From: Paenibacillus gorillae
GTDB taxonomy: Bacteria > Bacillota > Bacilli > Paenibacillales > Paenibacillaceae
Reading direction: 5' to 3'
Length of the DNA: 64,000 bases
Assembly (NCBI RefSeq): GCF_000513275.1
Contig: NZ_CBVJ010000014.1
Span: 1 to 64,000, forward strand
Part shown: one piece after another, positions 52,583-61,750 of the stretch
Numbering within the stretch: position 1 is the first letter of the stretch
How the letters are laid out: every line of letters starts with the position of its first letter
Made by a program: the position numbers and the translations under genes
Notes under the pieces: model-generated
What the model saw: the letters and a program-made list of their open reading frames with translations, nothing else
The model's database searches: none
Told to the model about the DNA's origin: nothing

Positions 52583-53324
52583 GTGCCATACACCTCCAAT
52601 TAGCTCGATTCCGCCAAATAAGTACATCTCTATTAAGAAATAGAGTTCCTCCAGTATGAACTTTCTTATCTTATGACTCACAAATCTAGCTTTTGAGCTG
52701 AAAATAAAGAAAAAACTTCGCGTATAGAGAAATTATGTACCGGTTAGAGTTCCTCGTAAGTAACCTCGTAATTTCACACCGTTAGATGCCACATTAACAC
52801 GGCAACTGAGCATATCAACTTGTGCGGCTTTGTACATCACCAAGCAGCGGACTGATCACTGCAGTTTGCGCTGCATTTGCACAAGACTAGCAGTCATTTT
52901 GAGATAAGCTGCTATTTGTCACTTTTCTCCGTTCAGCCTTCCCGCTCCCAATCGACATAACACGCAGCGTCTCTCTGGCACAGTCCGGCTATAACACGTC
53001 CCTTTCTGACTGCAATGGCCATCCTGCACAAATCTGTAGAAATGCTTTAGATGGGCATATTGCTATTATTTTGACTCTTTTTTAACATCTCAAGGAAGTA
53101 ATCTCATCTCTTATCGATTAAGAAAGCTGTCAGATCAGAGTGGATGCGTTCATGCCGATGCTGTTAATCTATGCCGTTTTTTATATGGATGATCGACAAA
53201 AAAAGTTCTATCACCTCGTCATGATTAGACAGACTTTGAAATAGGATTTGAATATACTGATGTCAATCGTTCTCTCCGGGCGCTGGCCATCCGCTAGTGA
53301 CCGGAACCGCAGGAAGGTGACGCC
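52487..53324. other. 0.84-kb leader region of the spoIIG operon
   Basis: A/T-richer than the genes around it. Apart from the possible small minus-strand gene that starts at 52582, only the Spo0A-type promoter near 53192-53258 can be supported. No repeat element copy is present here. Nothing else recognised. Confidence 0.65.
53192..53258 (+). promoter_or_regulatory. Spo0A-controlled, long-spaced SigA promoter of spoIIGA-sigE
   Basis: ATCGACAAA at 53192-53200 is an 8-of-9 match to an inverted Spo0A box (TTCGACAAA). TTAGACA at 53225-53231 is a second, weaker box that overlaps a -35-like TAGACA. TATACT at 53253-53258 is the -10, 21 nt from TAGACA. The Bacillus subtilis spoIIG promoter is known for the same design: a 22-nt spacer and Spo0A boxes overlapping the -35. 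Confidence 0.7.
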
Positions 53325-54248
53325 ATGGCTGTTTATGTCGATGTGATGTTTTTGCGAGAGCTGCTAGTGGACGGCAGCTTGCTGCTGACGACAGCTTGGG
53401 TGCGCCATATGAGAGCGAGCTCGTGGCGGGTGTTGTCCGCGTCAGCTATAGGCGCCTGTTACGTTGTAATGATGCTGTACCCGCAGCTATCGGTCCTTTT
53501 TACGCTTCTTGTGAAGGTGTCCGTATCGCTGCTGATGGTGTGGGTCGCATTCGGATTCGTATCGCTGCAGCATTTTTTACGAAATATCGCAGCCTTCTAT
53601 ACGGTTAATTTCGTAGCAGCTGGTGCGATTATCGGCATTCATTATTTGTTGATGCAAGGATCGGGCGAGGTATGGCGGACCGTCAATTTCATTAAAGGCG
53701 GTATGCAGGTTGAATTAAAAATGGGTTTCATTTACTTGTTGGCAGCGTTTTGTATCGGTCTGTATATATACCGCACCGTGTTGACGCAGCGCCGGGAAAG
53801 GGAGCTGGTGCAAACTCATCTAGCTGAAGTGACGATCTGTATCGATGAGCTGGAGCAGCGATGCATAGGCCTAGTCGATACCGGCAATCAGCTGTATGAT
53901 CCGCTGACTCGAACGCCGGTTATGGTCGTGGAGGCCTCGCTCTGGTCGGAGCAGCTGCCGCCATCATGGCTGCAATGTATCCGGGAAGAGCAGGTGGATC
54001 GGCTGGTAGCAGGACTAGGCGGGGAGCCGTTTGAATGGCAGGACAGATTGAGGCTCGTTCCCTATCGGGGAGTAAACCGCGGGTCGCAATTTATGCTCGC
54101 TTTGAAGCCGGATTTTGTTCGGATCGAGCGGGAAGGACAGGTGTTTGTCAACAGGAAGGTGTTCGTTGGTTTAGATGGCGGCAAGCTTACGGCAGACAGT
54201 GCTTATCAAGCGATTATCCATCCGACTCTCGTTCAGAACAACCAATGA
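53325..54248 (+). CDS. spoIIGA: Pro-SigE processing protease SpoIIGA
   Basis: 307 residues. The N-terminal half has five membrane helices ([19 protein letters not shown] onward). The C-terminal half is a half-pepsin-like aspartic protease domain with the catalytic motif [14 protein letters not shown]. It cuts the pro-peptide of SigE in the mother cell when signalled by SpoIIR from the forespore. AGGAAGGTG precedes the ATG. sigE begins 49 nt after the stop. Confidence 0.95.
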   Translation: MAVYVDVMFLRELLVDGSLLLTTAWVRHMRASSWRVLSASAIGACYVVMMLYPQLSVLFTLLVKVSVSLLMVWVAFGFVSLQHFLRNIAAFYTVNFVAAGAIIGIHYLLMQGSGEVWRTVNFIKGGMQVELKMGFIYLLAAFCIGLYIYRTVLTQRRERELVQTHLAEVTICIDELEQRCIGLVDTGNQLYDPLTRTPVMVVEASLWSEQLPPSWLQCIREEQVDRLVAGLGGEPFEWQDRLRLVPYRGVNRGSQFMLALKPDFVRIEREGQVFVNRKVFVGLDGGKLTADSAYQAIIHPTLVQNNQ

Positions 54249-54297
54249 TCGATTGTTGCATGAGAAACTTACAACTTACCGGGGAGGGATGGGCCGG

Positions 54298-55020
54298 ATG
54301 CTCGTCAAATGGAAATTAGTCCTGCAGTTATATTATTATAGAGTTTTGATTTTATTCGGATTAAAAGGTGAACAGATCTACTATATCGGCGGCAGCGAGG
54401 CGCTCCCGCCGCCCTTAACCCGCGAGGAAGAAGAGTATTTGCTGGATAAGCTGCCGTCCGGTGACTCAGCGATTCGTGCAATGCTGATCGAACGCAATCT
54501 GCGTCTGGTCGTATACATCGCGCGCAAGTTCGAGAATACCGGCATTCATATCGAGGACCTCGTCTCCATTGGGGCGATTGGCCTTATTAAAGCGGTTAAT
54601 ACGTTTGACCCGGAGAAAAAAATCAAGCTCGCAACCTATGCATCGCGATGTATCGAGAACGAAATACTGATGTATTTGCGCCGTAACAGCAAGACGCGTA
54701 CGGAGGTTTCTTTTGACGAGCCGCTCAATATTGATTGGGACGGTAACGAGCTTCTGCTGTCCGATGTGCTCGGTACGGAGAACGACACGATTTACCGCAA
54801 TATCGAGGAGCAGGTTGACCGCAAGCTGCTTCACAAGGCGCTGGATAAGCTGTCCGAAAGGGAACGGATTATTATGGAACTGCGCTTCGGGCTTGCAGAT
54901 GGCGAGGAAAAAACGCAAAAGGATGTCGCTGATTTGCTGGGCATTTCCCAGTCCTATATTTCCCGCCTGGAAAAAAGAATTATTAAGCGTCTGCGCAAGG
55001 AATTTAATAAAATGGTATAA
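54298..55020 (+). CDS. sigE: Mother-cell sigma factor SigE (pro-form)
   Basis: 240 residues from the ATG at 54298, with GGGGAGG 10 nt upstream (the ATG at 54289 is too near). The first ~27 residues are the hydrophobic/basic pro-sequence, with the cleavage region just before [15 protein letters not shown]. Region 2 has [19 protein letters not shown] and [18 protein letters not shown]; region 4 has the helix-turn-helix [20 protein letters not shown]. It drives early mother-cell genes after processing by SpoIIGA. Confidence 0.97.
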   Translation: MLVKWKLVLQLYYYRVLILFGLKGEQIYYIGGSEALPPPLTREEEEYLLDKLPSGDSAIRAMLIERNLRLVVYIARKFENTGIHIEDLVSIGAIGLIKAVNTFDPEKKIKLATYASRCIENEILMYLRRNSKTRTEVSFDEPLNIDWDGNELLLSDVLGTENDTIYRNIEEQVDRKLLHKALDKLSERERIIMELRFGLADGEEKTQKDVADLLGISQSYISRLEKRIIKRLRKEFNKMV

Positions 55021-55124
55021 AAATCAAGCAGGACGCAGGGTAGGGCGGCATTGTCAGCGGAGGAATAAAAAAGGGGTCCAAGGAGATAATGTACATTAAT
55101 GTTTCTCCTTGGGAGGTAATCACG

Positions 55125-55907
55125 TTGACCCGAAATAAAGTCGAGATCTGTGGAGTGGATACTTCGAAACTGCCTGTCCTTACCAATGCCGAAATGCGGG
55201 AGTTGTTCACCGCGTTGCAAACCCGAAACGAGTGGGCAGCAAGAGAGAAATTAGTTAACGGCAACTTAAGGCTTGTGCTTAGTGTTATTCAACGGTTTAA
55301 CAATAGGGGAGAATTTGTAGACGATTTATTCCAAGTCGGCTGCATCGGACTTATGAAGGCGATCGATAATTTCGACCTTAGCCAAAACGTAAAATTCTCC
55401 ACCTATGCCGTCCCGATGATCATCGGGGAAATCCGCCGTTACTTGCGTGACAATAACCCGATTCGCGTCTCGCGAAGCCTGCGGGACATTGCTTATAAAG
55501 CGTTGCAGGTGCGTGACAGCTTAACGAATCAGAATTCCCGCGAACCGACGATATTCGAAATTTCAGAGGCGCTGAATGTGCCGAAGGAAGATGTCGTCTT
55601 CGCTCTGGACGCTATTCAAGACCCGGTATCGTTATTCGAGCCGATCTATCATGATGGCGGAGATCCTATTTATGTAATGGATCAGATTAGCGATGATAAG
55701 AACAAAGATGTATCCTGGATTGAAGAAATCGCGTTAAGAGAAGCGATGCACAAGCTCAATGACCGTGAAAAGATGATTTTGTCGATGCGGTTTTTCGAAG
55801 GCAAGACGCAGATGGAAGTGGCCGATGAAATCGGCATTTCGCAAGCTCAAGTATCGAGGCTGGAAAAATCAGCGATACAGCAAATGCAGAAGCATGTGAA
55901 GACGTAA
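55125..55907 (+). CDS. sigG: Late forespore sigma factor SigG
   Basis: 260 residues from the TTG at 55125 (GGGAGGT upstream); MTRNKVEICGVDTSKLPVL is the usual SigG start. Region 2: REKLVNGNLRLVLSVIQRF and STYAVPMIIGEIRRYLRDN. Region 4: MEVADEIGISQAQVSRLEKS. It runs late forespore genes and belongs after spoIIGA-sigE as in Bacillus. The 104-bp gap before it should carry a SigF promoter, which I could not identify with confidence. Confidence 0.97.
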   Translation: MTRNKVEICGVDTSKLPVLTNAEMRELFTALQTRNEWAAREKLVNGNLRLVLSVIQRFNNRGEFVDDLFQVGCIGLMKAIDNFDLSQNVKFSTYAVPMIIGEIRRYLRDNNPIRVSRSLRDIAYKALQVRDSLTNQNSREPTIFEISEALNVPKEDVVFALDAIQDPVSLFEPIYHDGGDPIYVMDQISDDKNKDVSWIEEIALREAMHKLNDREKMILSMRFFEGKTQMEVADEIGISQAQVSRLEKSAIQQMQKHVKT

Positions 55908-56004
55908 GGGTGTATAGGCGCAAAGATAACAGGCATGATGAAGACTAAAGACACTGGGAAGCTAGAAACAATGTCGTGAAGATGAAACACCGTAAGCAAG
56001 CGAA

Positions 56005-56042
56005 AAGACGAACCTCACAGCAGCTGAGGGTCGTCTTTTTTT
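56005..56042 (+). terminator. Terminator after sigG
   Basis: A 12-13-bp imperfect stem (AAGACGA-CCTCA with TGAGG-TCGTCTT) followed by seven T. Confidence 0.9.
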
Positions 56043-56043
56043 A

Positions 56044-56072
56044 TTGAAATTTATTGTTGGACTATATAAAAT
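56044..56072 (+). promoter_or_regulatory. Candidate SigA promoter of the stalk-domain gene
   Basis: TTGAAA (56044-56049), 17-nt spacer, TAAAAT (56067-56072). The -35 directly abuts the T-run of the sigG terminator. Confidence 0.55.
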
Positions 56073-56101
56073 ATGGAAGTGAATGAGAGGGGATGGCGCA
56101 A

Positions 56102-57142
56102 GTGATTCAGGTGTATGCAAAAAGAACTTATTTGACCTTCATAATGGCATTATGTTTAACGCTTGCTATTCCGTTTGGCACCGCCGCTGCTGCAGCAGCA
56201 ACTACTGTTGAAAGCAGCCTGCATAAGCCCTTGCGTTCAGATGCTGTACTGAGGCTGGGGAGCACCTCTGCGGTCGTGAATGGCATGACGATGACTGTAC
56301 AGCCCGTATACGAGAAGAACGGCGTGACGATGGCGCCGGTGAACGTCCTGATTCGGATGTTCCGATTGGATTACAGCTACGATCAGAAAAATCGAAGCTT
56401 CTGGCTCAAAACCCGGTTGTTCGAGCAGCAGCAGCTTTCCTTCAAGCTGGGTGAGCGCAAAGGAGAGTCCAACAATGGATTGAAAATCCGGACGTTCACG
56501 CTGTCTGCGGCTCCTCTCGAAAAGAAGGGCTCGCTGATGGTACCGCTCCGGGATATCGTCGAGCAATTGGGAGGAAAAGTAACCTATGATGCAAAGACGA
56601 AGGAAGTCCGTATTAAAGGTGTCGATAAACCGGTAACCGATAGCAAATATCGGATCGGAGACAGCAGCAGGGGCTGGTCAATTGCCGCACCAGCAGGATT
56701 TAAACCCGAAAACCTAGGGAAAATAGAGACGTGCGAAGGCTGTTTTGCTATTAGCGGATTTGCCAGCGACCGTGAATATTTGCTTATAGTGAGCGTAAGT
56801 GACAGCAACAGCCGCTTAACGCTCAAGCAGTTGCAAGAGCAAACGGTAGCAAAGCTGCACCCGTCCCAGGTTGTACAGGAAAGCCGTTTTGCGAAGCAGC
56901 CTGCAGGGGAATTCAGCGTCGTATCGACTTCGTGGAATGATGCTTTTACAGCCCGGTACAATGAATACTGGACAATTCAAGCAGATGAACGTATTTATAC
57001 CATCGTCTTTATTCAAGGCAGCTATGGGAACGGACATATTATCGGGGAGCGCGACCGCATTGCTCTCGCCTTTATGGAGACGTTCAAAACAACGTTTACT
57101 TCTGGCAACCCCAACCAGATTGATACCTATGAAAAATTATAA
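56102..57142 (+). CDS. Secreted copper-amine-oxidase-N/stalk-domain protein
   Basis: 346 residues from the GTG at 56102, about 9 nt from AGAGGGG; the ATG at 56093 sits on the ribosome site itself. A Sec signal peptide ends near residue 30 (LAIPFGTAAAAAA). Residues ~45-165 are the stalk domain (Cu_amine_oxidN1-like): VNGMTMTVQPVYEKNGVTMAPV and GSLMVPLRDIVEQLGGKVTYD. The C-terminal ~170 residues form an unassigned alpha/beta domain with a CEGC pair. Such domains are abundant in Paenibacillus. In Bacillus subtilis ylmA lies in this place, so it is a lineage-specific insertion. Confidence 0.85.
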   Translation: MIQVYAKRTYLTFIMALCLTLAIPFGTAAAAAATTVESSLHKPLRSDAVLRLGSTSAVVNGMTMTVQPVYEKNGVTMAPVNVLIRMFRLDYSYDQKNRSFWLKTRLFEQQQLSFKLGERKGESNNGLKIRTFTLSAAPLEKKGSLMVPLRDIVEQLGGKVTYDAKTKEVRIKGVDKPVTDSKYRIGDSSRGWSIAAPAGFKPENLGKIETCEGCFAISGFASDREYLLIVSVSDSNSRLTLKQLQEQTVAKLHPSQVVQESRFAKQPAGEFSVVSTSWNDAFTARYNEYWTIQADERIYTIVFIQGSYGNGHIIGERDRIALAFMETFKTTFTSGNPNQIDTYEKL

Positions 57143-57155
57143 AGCTGTTGAGAAG

Positions 57156-57188
57156 TCTCCCGCTTCCCGCGGGAGATTTTGTTTTTTT
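57156..57188 (+). terminator. Terminator after the stalk-domain gene
   Basis: An 8-bp perfect GC-rich stem (57156-57163 with 57169-57176) then TTTTGTTTTTTT. Confidence 0.9.
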
Positions 57189-57287
57189 AACAGAATCGGA
57201 CATTTTGGGCAAATCCCACATATAAATAAAGAAGAGGGCGGCAAACGCCCATTCAACCCGACTCCGCTGGAAAAGTGGTGAAGCGAA

Positions 57288-57566
57288 ATGAAAATATCCG
57301 ATTTTCAAACGAAGGATGTTATTAATATTGTCGACGGTAAAAAACTAGGGCAGGTGAGCGATTTGGAGCTCGATCTGCGTCAAGGCCGCATTGACTCCAT
57401 CGTCATCCCGCAATATACAAGATTTATGGGGCTGTTCGGGAGCGGCGGTACGGAAGTCGTCATTCCATGGCGCAATATCGTCAAGATCGGTACAGACGTT
57501 GTGCTGGTTCGTATGGACGAAACGAAGCCGCGTATTGAAGAAGAAGATTTGCACGCCCGCTCATAA
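57288..57566 (+). CDS. ylmC: YlmC/YmxH family sporulation protein (PRC-barrel)
   Basis: 92 residues, PRC-barrel-like: DVINIVDGKKLGQVSDLELD, then VVIPWRNIVKIGTDVVLV. It is the YlmC/YmxH family, found in spore formers and expressed in sporulation; molecular role unknown. First gene of the ylm-sepF-divIVA block, 33 nt before pgeF. Confidence 0.93.
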   Translation: MKISDFQTKDVINIVDGKKLGQVSDLELDLRQGRIDSIVIPQYTRFMGLFGSGGTEVVIPWRNIVKIGTDVVLVRMDETKPRIEEEDLHARS

Positions 57567-57598
57567 CACGGTAAACTGCTATCAGAGGTGAGTGCCGG

Positions 57599-58459
57599 AT
57601 GGAAACATTTAGAGCTGTACAATCGGCGAAGGGACCTTCGCTTTTTTTGTTGTCTCCATGGCTGGAGCAAAACGAACGGCTGACTGCTGGATTTACGGGC
57701 CGTGACGGAGGAGTAAGCGGAGCGCCATGGACTTCGCTCAACTTAGCGCTTCATGTAAATGACCGCGATGAGGACGTCGTCCGCAATCGGAGCCTGCTGA
57801 CGGAGGTGCTGGATTGGCCGGTTGAGGCATGGACTTGTGCCGAACAGGTGCACGGTTGCGACGTACGGCATATCGGATTGGAAGACCGGGGCAAGGGCCG
57901 TCTTTCCCGCGATTCCGCAATCCCTGATACAGATGCGATAATGACGGATGTGCCGGGCGTGCTTCTGGCTTCTTTTTATGCCGATTGCGTTCCGCTGTAT
58001 TTCTATGATCCGGAGCATGAAGCGGTTGCGCTTGCGCATGCGGGCTGGAAGGGGACAGTGCTGGAGATCGCCGCGAAGACGGTTCAGGCGATGGCTGACC
58101 GTTACGGGACGAAGCCGGAGCAGGTGAGAGCTGCAATCGGCCCGTCGATTGACGACTGCTGCTACGAGGTGGATGGCATTGTGATCGATCGGTTAGACGA
58201 GCTTGCCAGCCGTTTTGCAGCGTCTGGAACGGCCGAGGAAGCTGATGAATCCTTAATGAAAAGGATGCCAAATGGAAAAGCTATGGTAAACTTGAAACAA
58301 TTTAACCGACAGATTATGATAAAAGCAGGAATTTTGCCGATTCATATCGAATTGTCAAAGTGGTGCACGGGATGCAATCGGGAAAAGTTTTTTTCCCATC
58401 GTATGGAAGGCGGCTCCACCGGCCGGATGGCCAGCTGGATCGGTATCCGGGAGAGGTGA
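57599..58459 (+). CDS. pgeF: Multicopper-oxidase-like purine nucleosidase/peptidoglycan editing factor PgeF (YlmD)
   Basis: 286 residues of the YfiH/LACC1 fold. Zinc ligands: EQVHGCDV (His), ADCVPLYF (Cys), LAHAGWKGT (His). AIGPSIDDCCYEV is the other signature. In E. coli the homologue removes misplaced L-Ser/Gly-bearing wall precursors, and mammalian/bacterial homologues also act on purine nucleosides; which applies here is open. AGAGGTG precedes the ATG. The stop touches the start region of the next gene. Confidence 0.93.
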   Translation: METFRAVQSAKGPSLFLLSPWLEQNERLTAGFTGRDGGVSGAPWTSLNLALHVNDRDEDVVRNRSLLTEVLDWPVEAWTCAEQVHGCDVRHIGLEDRGKGRLSRDSAIPDTDAIMTDVPGVLLASFYADCVPLYFYDPEHEAVALAHAGWKGTVLEIAAKTVQAMADRYGTKPEQVRAAIGPSIDDCCYEVDGIVIDRLDELASRFAASGTAEEADESLMKRMPNGKAMVNLKQFNRQIMIKAGILPIHIELSKWCTGCNREKFFSHRMEGGSTGRMASWIGIRER

Positions 58460-58467
58460 TGGTTGAT

Positions 58468-59181
58468 ATGACACAATTGACAGACAGAATGCAAGAAGTG
58501 GAGAGACGCATCGAAGAAGCCTGCGAACGAAGCGGGCGGAAGCGGGAAGATGTTCACGTTATTGCGGTAACGAAATACGTCTCGCTGCAGACGGCCGAGG
58601 AAGCTTACCAGCTTGGTCTGCATCATCTTGGCGAGAATCGCTGGCAGGATGCCCAGCGGAAGTGGGAAGCGATTAGCGGACCAGAAGCTGAAGGGCAGAA
58701 TGGACAAGCGGTATGGCATTTTATCGGCTCGCTGCAAACGAATAAGGCAAAGGACGTCATCGGCAAATTTACATATATTCATTCGCTGGACCGGCTGTCA
58801 CTCGCGCAGGCGATTAACAAGCAAGCGGCCCAGCTCGCCATCAAGGTGCCGTGCTTTATTCAAGTCAATATTTCAGGCGAGGATTCCAAGCATGGATTGC
58901 CTCCGGAGCAAGTGAAGGATTTCCTGACCGAGCTTCGCAATTATCCGCATTTGCAGCCGGTAGGTCTAATGACGATGGCACCTTATGAGACGGAAGCGCA
59001 AGCGACACGGCCAATCTTCCGTGCGCTTCGCCAATTACGGGACGAGCTGAACGAGCAAGTTGAGCTGGAGCAACCGCTTACGGAACTGTCGATGGGCATG
59101 TCTAATGATTTTGAAGTAGCGATTGAGGAAGGGGCAACATGGATCAGACTTGGTACAATACTAGTGGGAAAAGAGGGATGA
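58468..59181 (+). CDS. ylmE: YggS-type PLP homeostasis protein (YlmE)
   Basis: 237 residues from the ATG at 58468 (11 nt after GAGAGG); an ATG at 58459 overlaps the pgeF stop as TGATG. Single TIM-barrel alanine-racemase-N fold; the PLP lysine is in VIAVTKYVS. HHLGENRWQDAQRKW, WHFIGSLQTNKAKD and ELSMGMSNDFEVAIEEGATWIRLG are the standard blocks. It binds PLP and tunes vitamin B6 and amino-acid pools, without known catalysis. Confidence 0.94.
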   Translation: MTQLTDRMQEVERRIEEACERSGRKREDVHVIAVTKYVSLQTAEEAYQLGLHHLGENRWQDAQRKWEAISGPEAEGQNGQAVWHFIGSLQTNKAKDVIGKFTYIHSLDRLSLAQAINKQAAQLAIKVPCFIQVNISGEDSKHGLPPEQVKDFLTELRNYPHLQPVGLMTMAPYETEAQATRPIFRALRQLRDELNEQVELEQPLTELSMGMSNDFEVAIEEGATWIRLGTILVGKEG

Positions 59182-59185
59182 TCTG

Positions 59186-59638
59186 ATGAGCGTTATTAAC
59201 CGGTTTATGAATTATCTCGGCCTCCAGGATGAAGAAGAAGTCGTCGAACGGGAACGGGTTACGCATGCAGAAGAGCAGGAGGTTGAAACCTCGCCCTTCG
59301 AATCACGTAAAAATACGAAGAACACCAACAATATCGTCAGCATTCATTCTCAGAAAAATGTCCGAGTCGTTCTGAATGAGCCCCGTTCCTATGATGAAGC
59401 GCAAGAAATTGCCGATCACTTGCGTTCACGCAGGGCGGTCATTGTTAATTTGCAACGCGTTCGGATGGATCTGGCCGTACGCATCGTTGATTTCTTGAGC
59501 GGAACCGTGTACGCGCTTAACGGGAATATTTCGAAGCTTGGCCCGAACATTTTTCTGTGCACACCGGATTCGGTAGAGATACAAGGGACCATCACGGAAA
59601 TGCTGGCGGAGGATAACGATTACAATAAAATGAGGTGA
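59186..59638 (+). CDS. sepF: Division-ring protein SepF
   Basis: 150 residues. An N-terminal amphipathic membrane-binding helix (SVINRFMNYLGL), an acidic/polar linker (to ~55), and the SepF core (NVRVVLNEPRSYDEAQEIAD, AVIVNLQRVRMDLAVRIVDF, SGTVYALNGNISKLGPNIFL). It bundles FtsZ filaments and anchors them to the membrane. Only 4 nt after ylmE. Confidence 0.96.
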   Translation: MSVINRFMNYLGLQDEEEVVERERVTHAEEQEVETSPFESRKNTKNTNNIVSIHSQKNVRVVLNEPRSYDEAQEIADHLRSRRAVIVNLQRVRMDLAVRIVDFLSGTVYALNGNISKLGPNIFLCTPDSVEIQGTITEMLAEDNDYNKMR

Positions 59639-59645
59639 CCTTGAA

Positions 59646-59918
59646 TTGACCGTTTCTGACGTAATAATGAGTCTTCAATCGATTTACTGGTTTTTAATCA
59701 TCGCATATGTACTGCTCTCCTGGTTGCCTAATGCAAGGGAAAGCTTTATCGGCCAAATGCTTGGCAAAGTTGTAGAGCCGTACTTGGGTATTTTCCGTAA
59801 ATTCATTCCTCCTATCGGCGGAATGCTGGACATTTCCCCTATCGTGGCGATTTTCGCTTTGCGGTTTATCGCAATGGGTATTGTTGCTGTAATCGAGTTT
59901 TTTATCGGCTTATTCTAG
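59646..59918 (+). CDS. ylmG: YggT family membrane protein (YlmG)
   Basis: 90 residues from a TTG with AGGTGACC upstream. Two membrane helices (IYWFLIIAYVLLSWL; ISPIVAIFALRFIAMGIVAVIEFF) around the YggT signature VEPYLGIFRKFIPPIGGMLDISP. It belongs to the sepF neighbourhood in many bacteria and is linked to envelope or division functions, role unproven. Confidence 0.94.
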   Translation: MTVSDVIMSLQSIYWFLIIAYVLLSWLPNARESFIGQMLGKVVEPYLGIFRKFIPPIGGMLDISPIVAIFALRFIAMGIVAVIEFFIGLF

Positions 59919-59936
59919 ACAAAGGATGACTTTGGC

Positions 59937-60719
59937 ATGAAACCAACGATATATGAACATTTCCACCCGGACGAGAAAAGCTTTGTCGACCGGGCTTGGG
60001 AATGGATTGAACGGTCCGCCCAGCAGCATGAGCTGAAGCGGACCGATTTTTTGGACCCGAGACAATCTCACATTATTGAGGCGCTGGCCAACCGCAATCC
60101 GGATGTGCAAATCCGGTTCGAGGGAGGCTATGCAGAAGCAGAACGCCGCCGAGCTATCATTGCTCCTGAATATATGTATCTGGAGGATGAGTCTGCGGGA
60201 TTATCTGTGCTCAAGGTAGATGGCGGCTCTGGTTCGCTAGAAGGACTGGACCACGGCGATTATTTGGGCGCCTTATTGGGACTTGGCATTAAACGTGATC
60301 GGATTGGCGACATTCATGTGCATGAATCGTTTTGTCATATTATTATTCTTGATGAAATTGCCGATTACTTAAATATACACCTTAGACAGGTGCACCGTGT
60401 CAACGTGATGACGGATGTCATTCCGCTGGAACAATTGCATGCTGTCGTTCCGGAGCTTCAGGAAATGACGTTTACAGTGGCGTCTATGCGGCTGGACGGT
60501 ATTGCAAGCGATGTACACCGGATAAGCCGGACGAAAATCGTCGATCCGATCCGCGCGGGCAGATGCAGAGTGAATTGGAAGACGGTAGAGAATCCTTCCG
60601 AGCAGCTTGGAATGGGGGACGTCGTTTCCATCAAAGGGCTTGGCCGTTTCAAAGTTTTGGAAACGGACGGCGTGACGAAAAAGGGTAGAATCCGCGTTCG
60701 TATTGGCAAATTTATTTAG
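59937..60719 (+). CDS. ylmH: S4-domain RNA-binding protein YlmH
   Basis: 260 residues. An N-terminal YlmH-specific domain (FLDPRQSHIIEALANRNP; APEYMYLEDESAGLSVLKVDG; KRDRIGDIHVHESFCHIIILDEI) and a C-terminal S4 domain (~180-260: MTFTVASMRLDGIASDVHRISR, SIKGLGRFKVLETDG). In Bacillus subtilis YlmH is a ribosome-quality-control factor that binds stalled 50S subunits and can support C-terminal tailing. 18 nt after ylmG. Confidence 0.94.
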   Translation: MKPTIYEHFHPDEKSFVDRAWEWIERSAQQHELKRTDFLDPRQSHIIEALANRNPDVQIRFEGGYAEAERRRAIIAPEYMYLEDESAGLSVLKVDGGSGSLEGLDHGDYLGALLGLGIKRDRIGDIHVHESFCHIIILDEIADYLNIHLRQVHRVNVMTDVIPLEQLHAVVPELQEMTFTVASMRLDGIASDVHRISRTKIVDPIRAGRCRVNWKTVENPSEQLGMGDVVSIKGLGRFKVLETDGVTKKGRIRVRIGKFI

Positions 60720-60819
60720 CGGCTTTGAAGGATTTTGGTAACAACTGTCGAATCCTTTGCACATCGAGTATATCCGAATTTAAGCCGGTTTCCGGCTAAT
60801 ACGTTAAGGAGGTGCGCCA

Positions 60820-61329
60820 ATGCCGTTGACGCCATTGGACATACATAACAAGGAATTTGGACGAAGATTGCGCGGCTACGACGAAGACGAGGTTAATGAA
60901 TTCCTCGATCAGGTCATCAAGGATTACGAGTCCATCATCCGTGAGAATAAAGAGCTTCAGAACCAAATGCTCAACCTGCAGGAGAAGCTCAATCATTTCT
61001 CCAACATCGAAGAAACATTGAGCAAGACGATCATTGTTGCGCAGGAGGCGGCGGATGAGGTCCGCAACAACGCGAAGAAGGAAGCGCAGCTGATTATTAA
61101 AGAATCGGAGAAAAACGCCGATCGCATCATTAACGAATCACTTGCCAAGTCGCGTAAAGTATCGCTGGAAGTCGAAGAGCTGAAGAAGCAGGCTTCGATT
61201 TACCGGGCGAGGTTCCGGACGCTTGTGGAAGCTCAGCTTGAGCTCCTCAGCCAGGACGGCTGGGATACGCTGGAGAGCCAGCAGCCGGCATCGCAGATTT
61301 CATTTACCGAACAGCTTCAGCGCGGGTAA
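60820..61329 (+). CDS. divIVA: Cell-pole/septum organiser DivIVA
   Basis: 169 residues. The N-terminal membrane-curvature domain [26 protein letters not shown] is typical, followed by a long parallel coiled coil (~30-150) and a short tail. It marks negative curvature at poles and septa. A small hairpin (AGCCGG/CCGGCT, 60783-60797) and AAGGAGGTG precede the ATG. Ylm-block order sepF-ylmG-ylmH-divIVA-ileS is kept as in Bacillus. Confidence 0.96.
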   Translation: MPLTPLDIHNKEFGRRLRGYDEDEVNEFLDQVIKDYESIIRENKELQNQMLNLQEKLNHFSNIEETLSKTIIVAQEAADEVRNNAKKEAQLIIKESEKNADRIINESLAKSRKVSLEVEELKKQASIYRARFRTLVEAQLELLSQDGWDTLESQQPASQISFTEQLQRG

Positions 61330-61360
61330 ATAGGCTGACGTCCGAATGATGCAAAGTTAT

Positions 61361-61389
61361 TTGACATCCGTTCGGCGATAAGCTATAAA
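61361..61389 (+). promoter_or_regulatory. SigA promoter of the ileS T-box transcript
   Basis: Perfect TTGACA (61361-61366), 17-nt spacer, TATAAA (61384-61389). The start point near 61396 precedes the T-box stem I region. Confidence 0.88.
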
Positions 61390-61424
61390 TATTAATATTA
61401 ACAATTGCAATAGAATGAAACTTC

Positions 61425-61740
61425 ATTGACGAGAACGAGTACGCTTAATCTGTTCGTCCCTCAGAGAGCTGGTAATTGCTGAAAGCCGGCGTTCGAACAC
61501 AAGCGGAAAATCATCTCCGAGAAGCAGTGCTGAAACTTGTTGTTGCTCGAATGACGGCGGCGCAAGGAATAAGGACTGACGGGCTGTCCTCCGTTACAAG
61601 GACCGCGAATAGGCTATATTCGCGCCAGAGGTGCCGCAAGCGGCTGGAGCATGTCCAGATTCGCACGCGGAACGAGGGTGGTATCGCGAGCACAAGTCTC
61701 GTCCCTTTTACAGGGACGGGACTTTATTTATTTTTCAGGG
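61425..61740 (+). ncRNA. T-box leader (Ile) controlling ileS
   Basis: Stem I begins with GACGAGAACGAGTACG (AGTA loop E-type motif) and CAGAGAGCTGGTAATTGCTGAAAG, the distal loop region. The likely specifier is ATC near 61510-61515 (GAAAATCATCTCCGAG), an Ile codon. The T-box sequence GGGTGGTATCGCG (61676-61688) has T in place of the usual C in GGTACCGCG. The terminator follows: AAGTCTCGTCCC at 61694-61705 pairs with 61713-61724 and then TTTATTTATTTTT. Uncharged tRNA-Ile should pair with the T-box and free ileS from attenuation. Confidence 0.93.
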
Positions 61741-61750
61741 GGTATGGATG

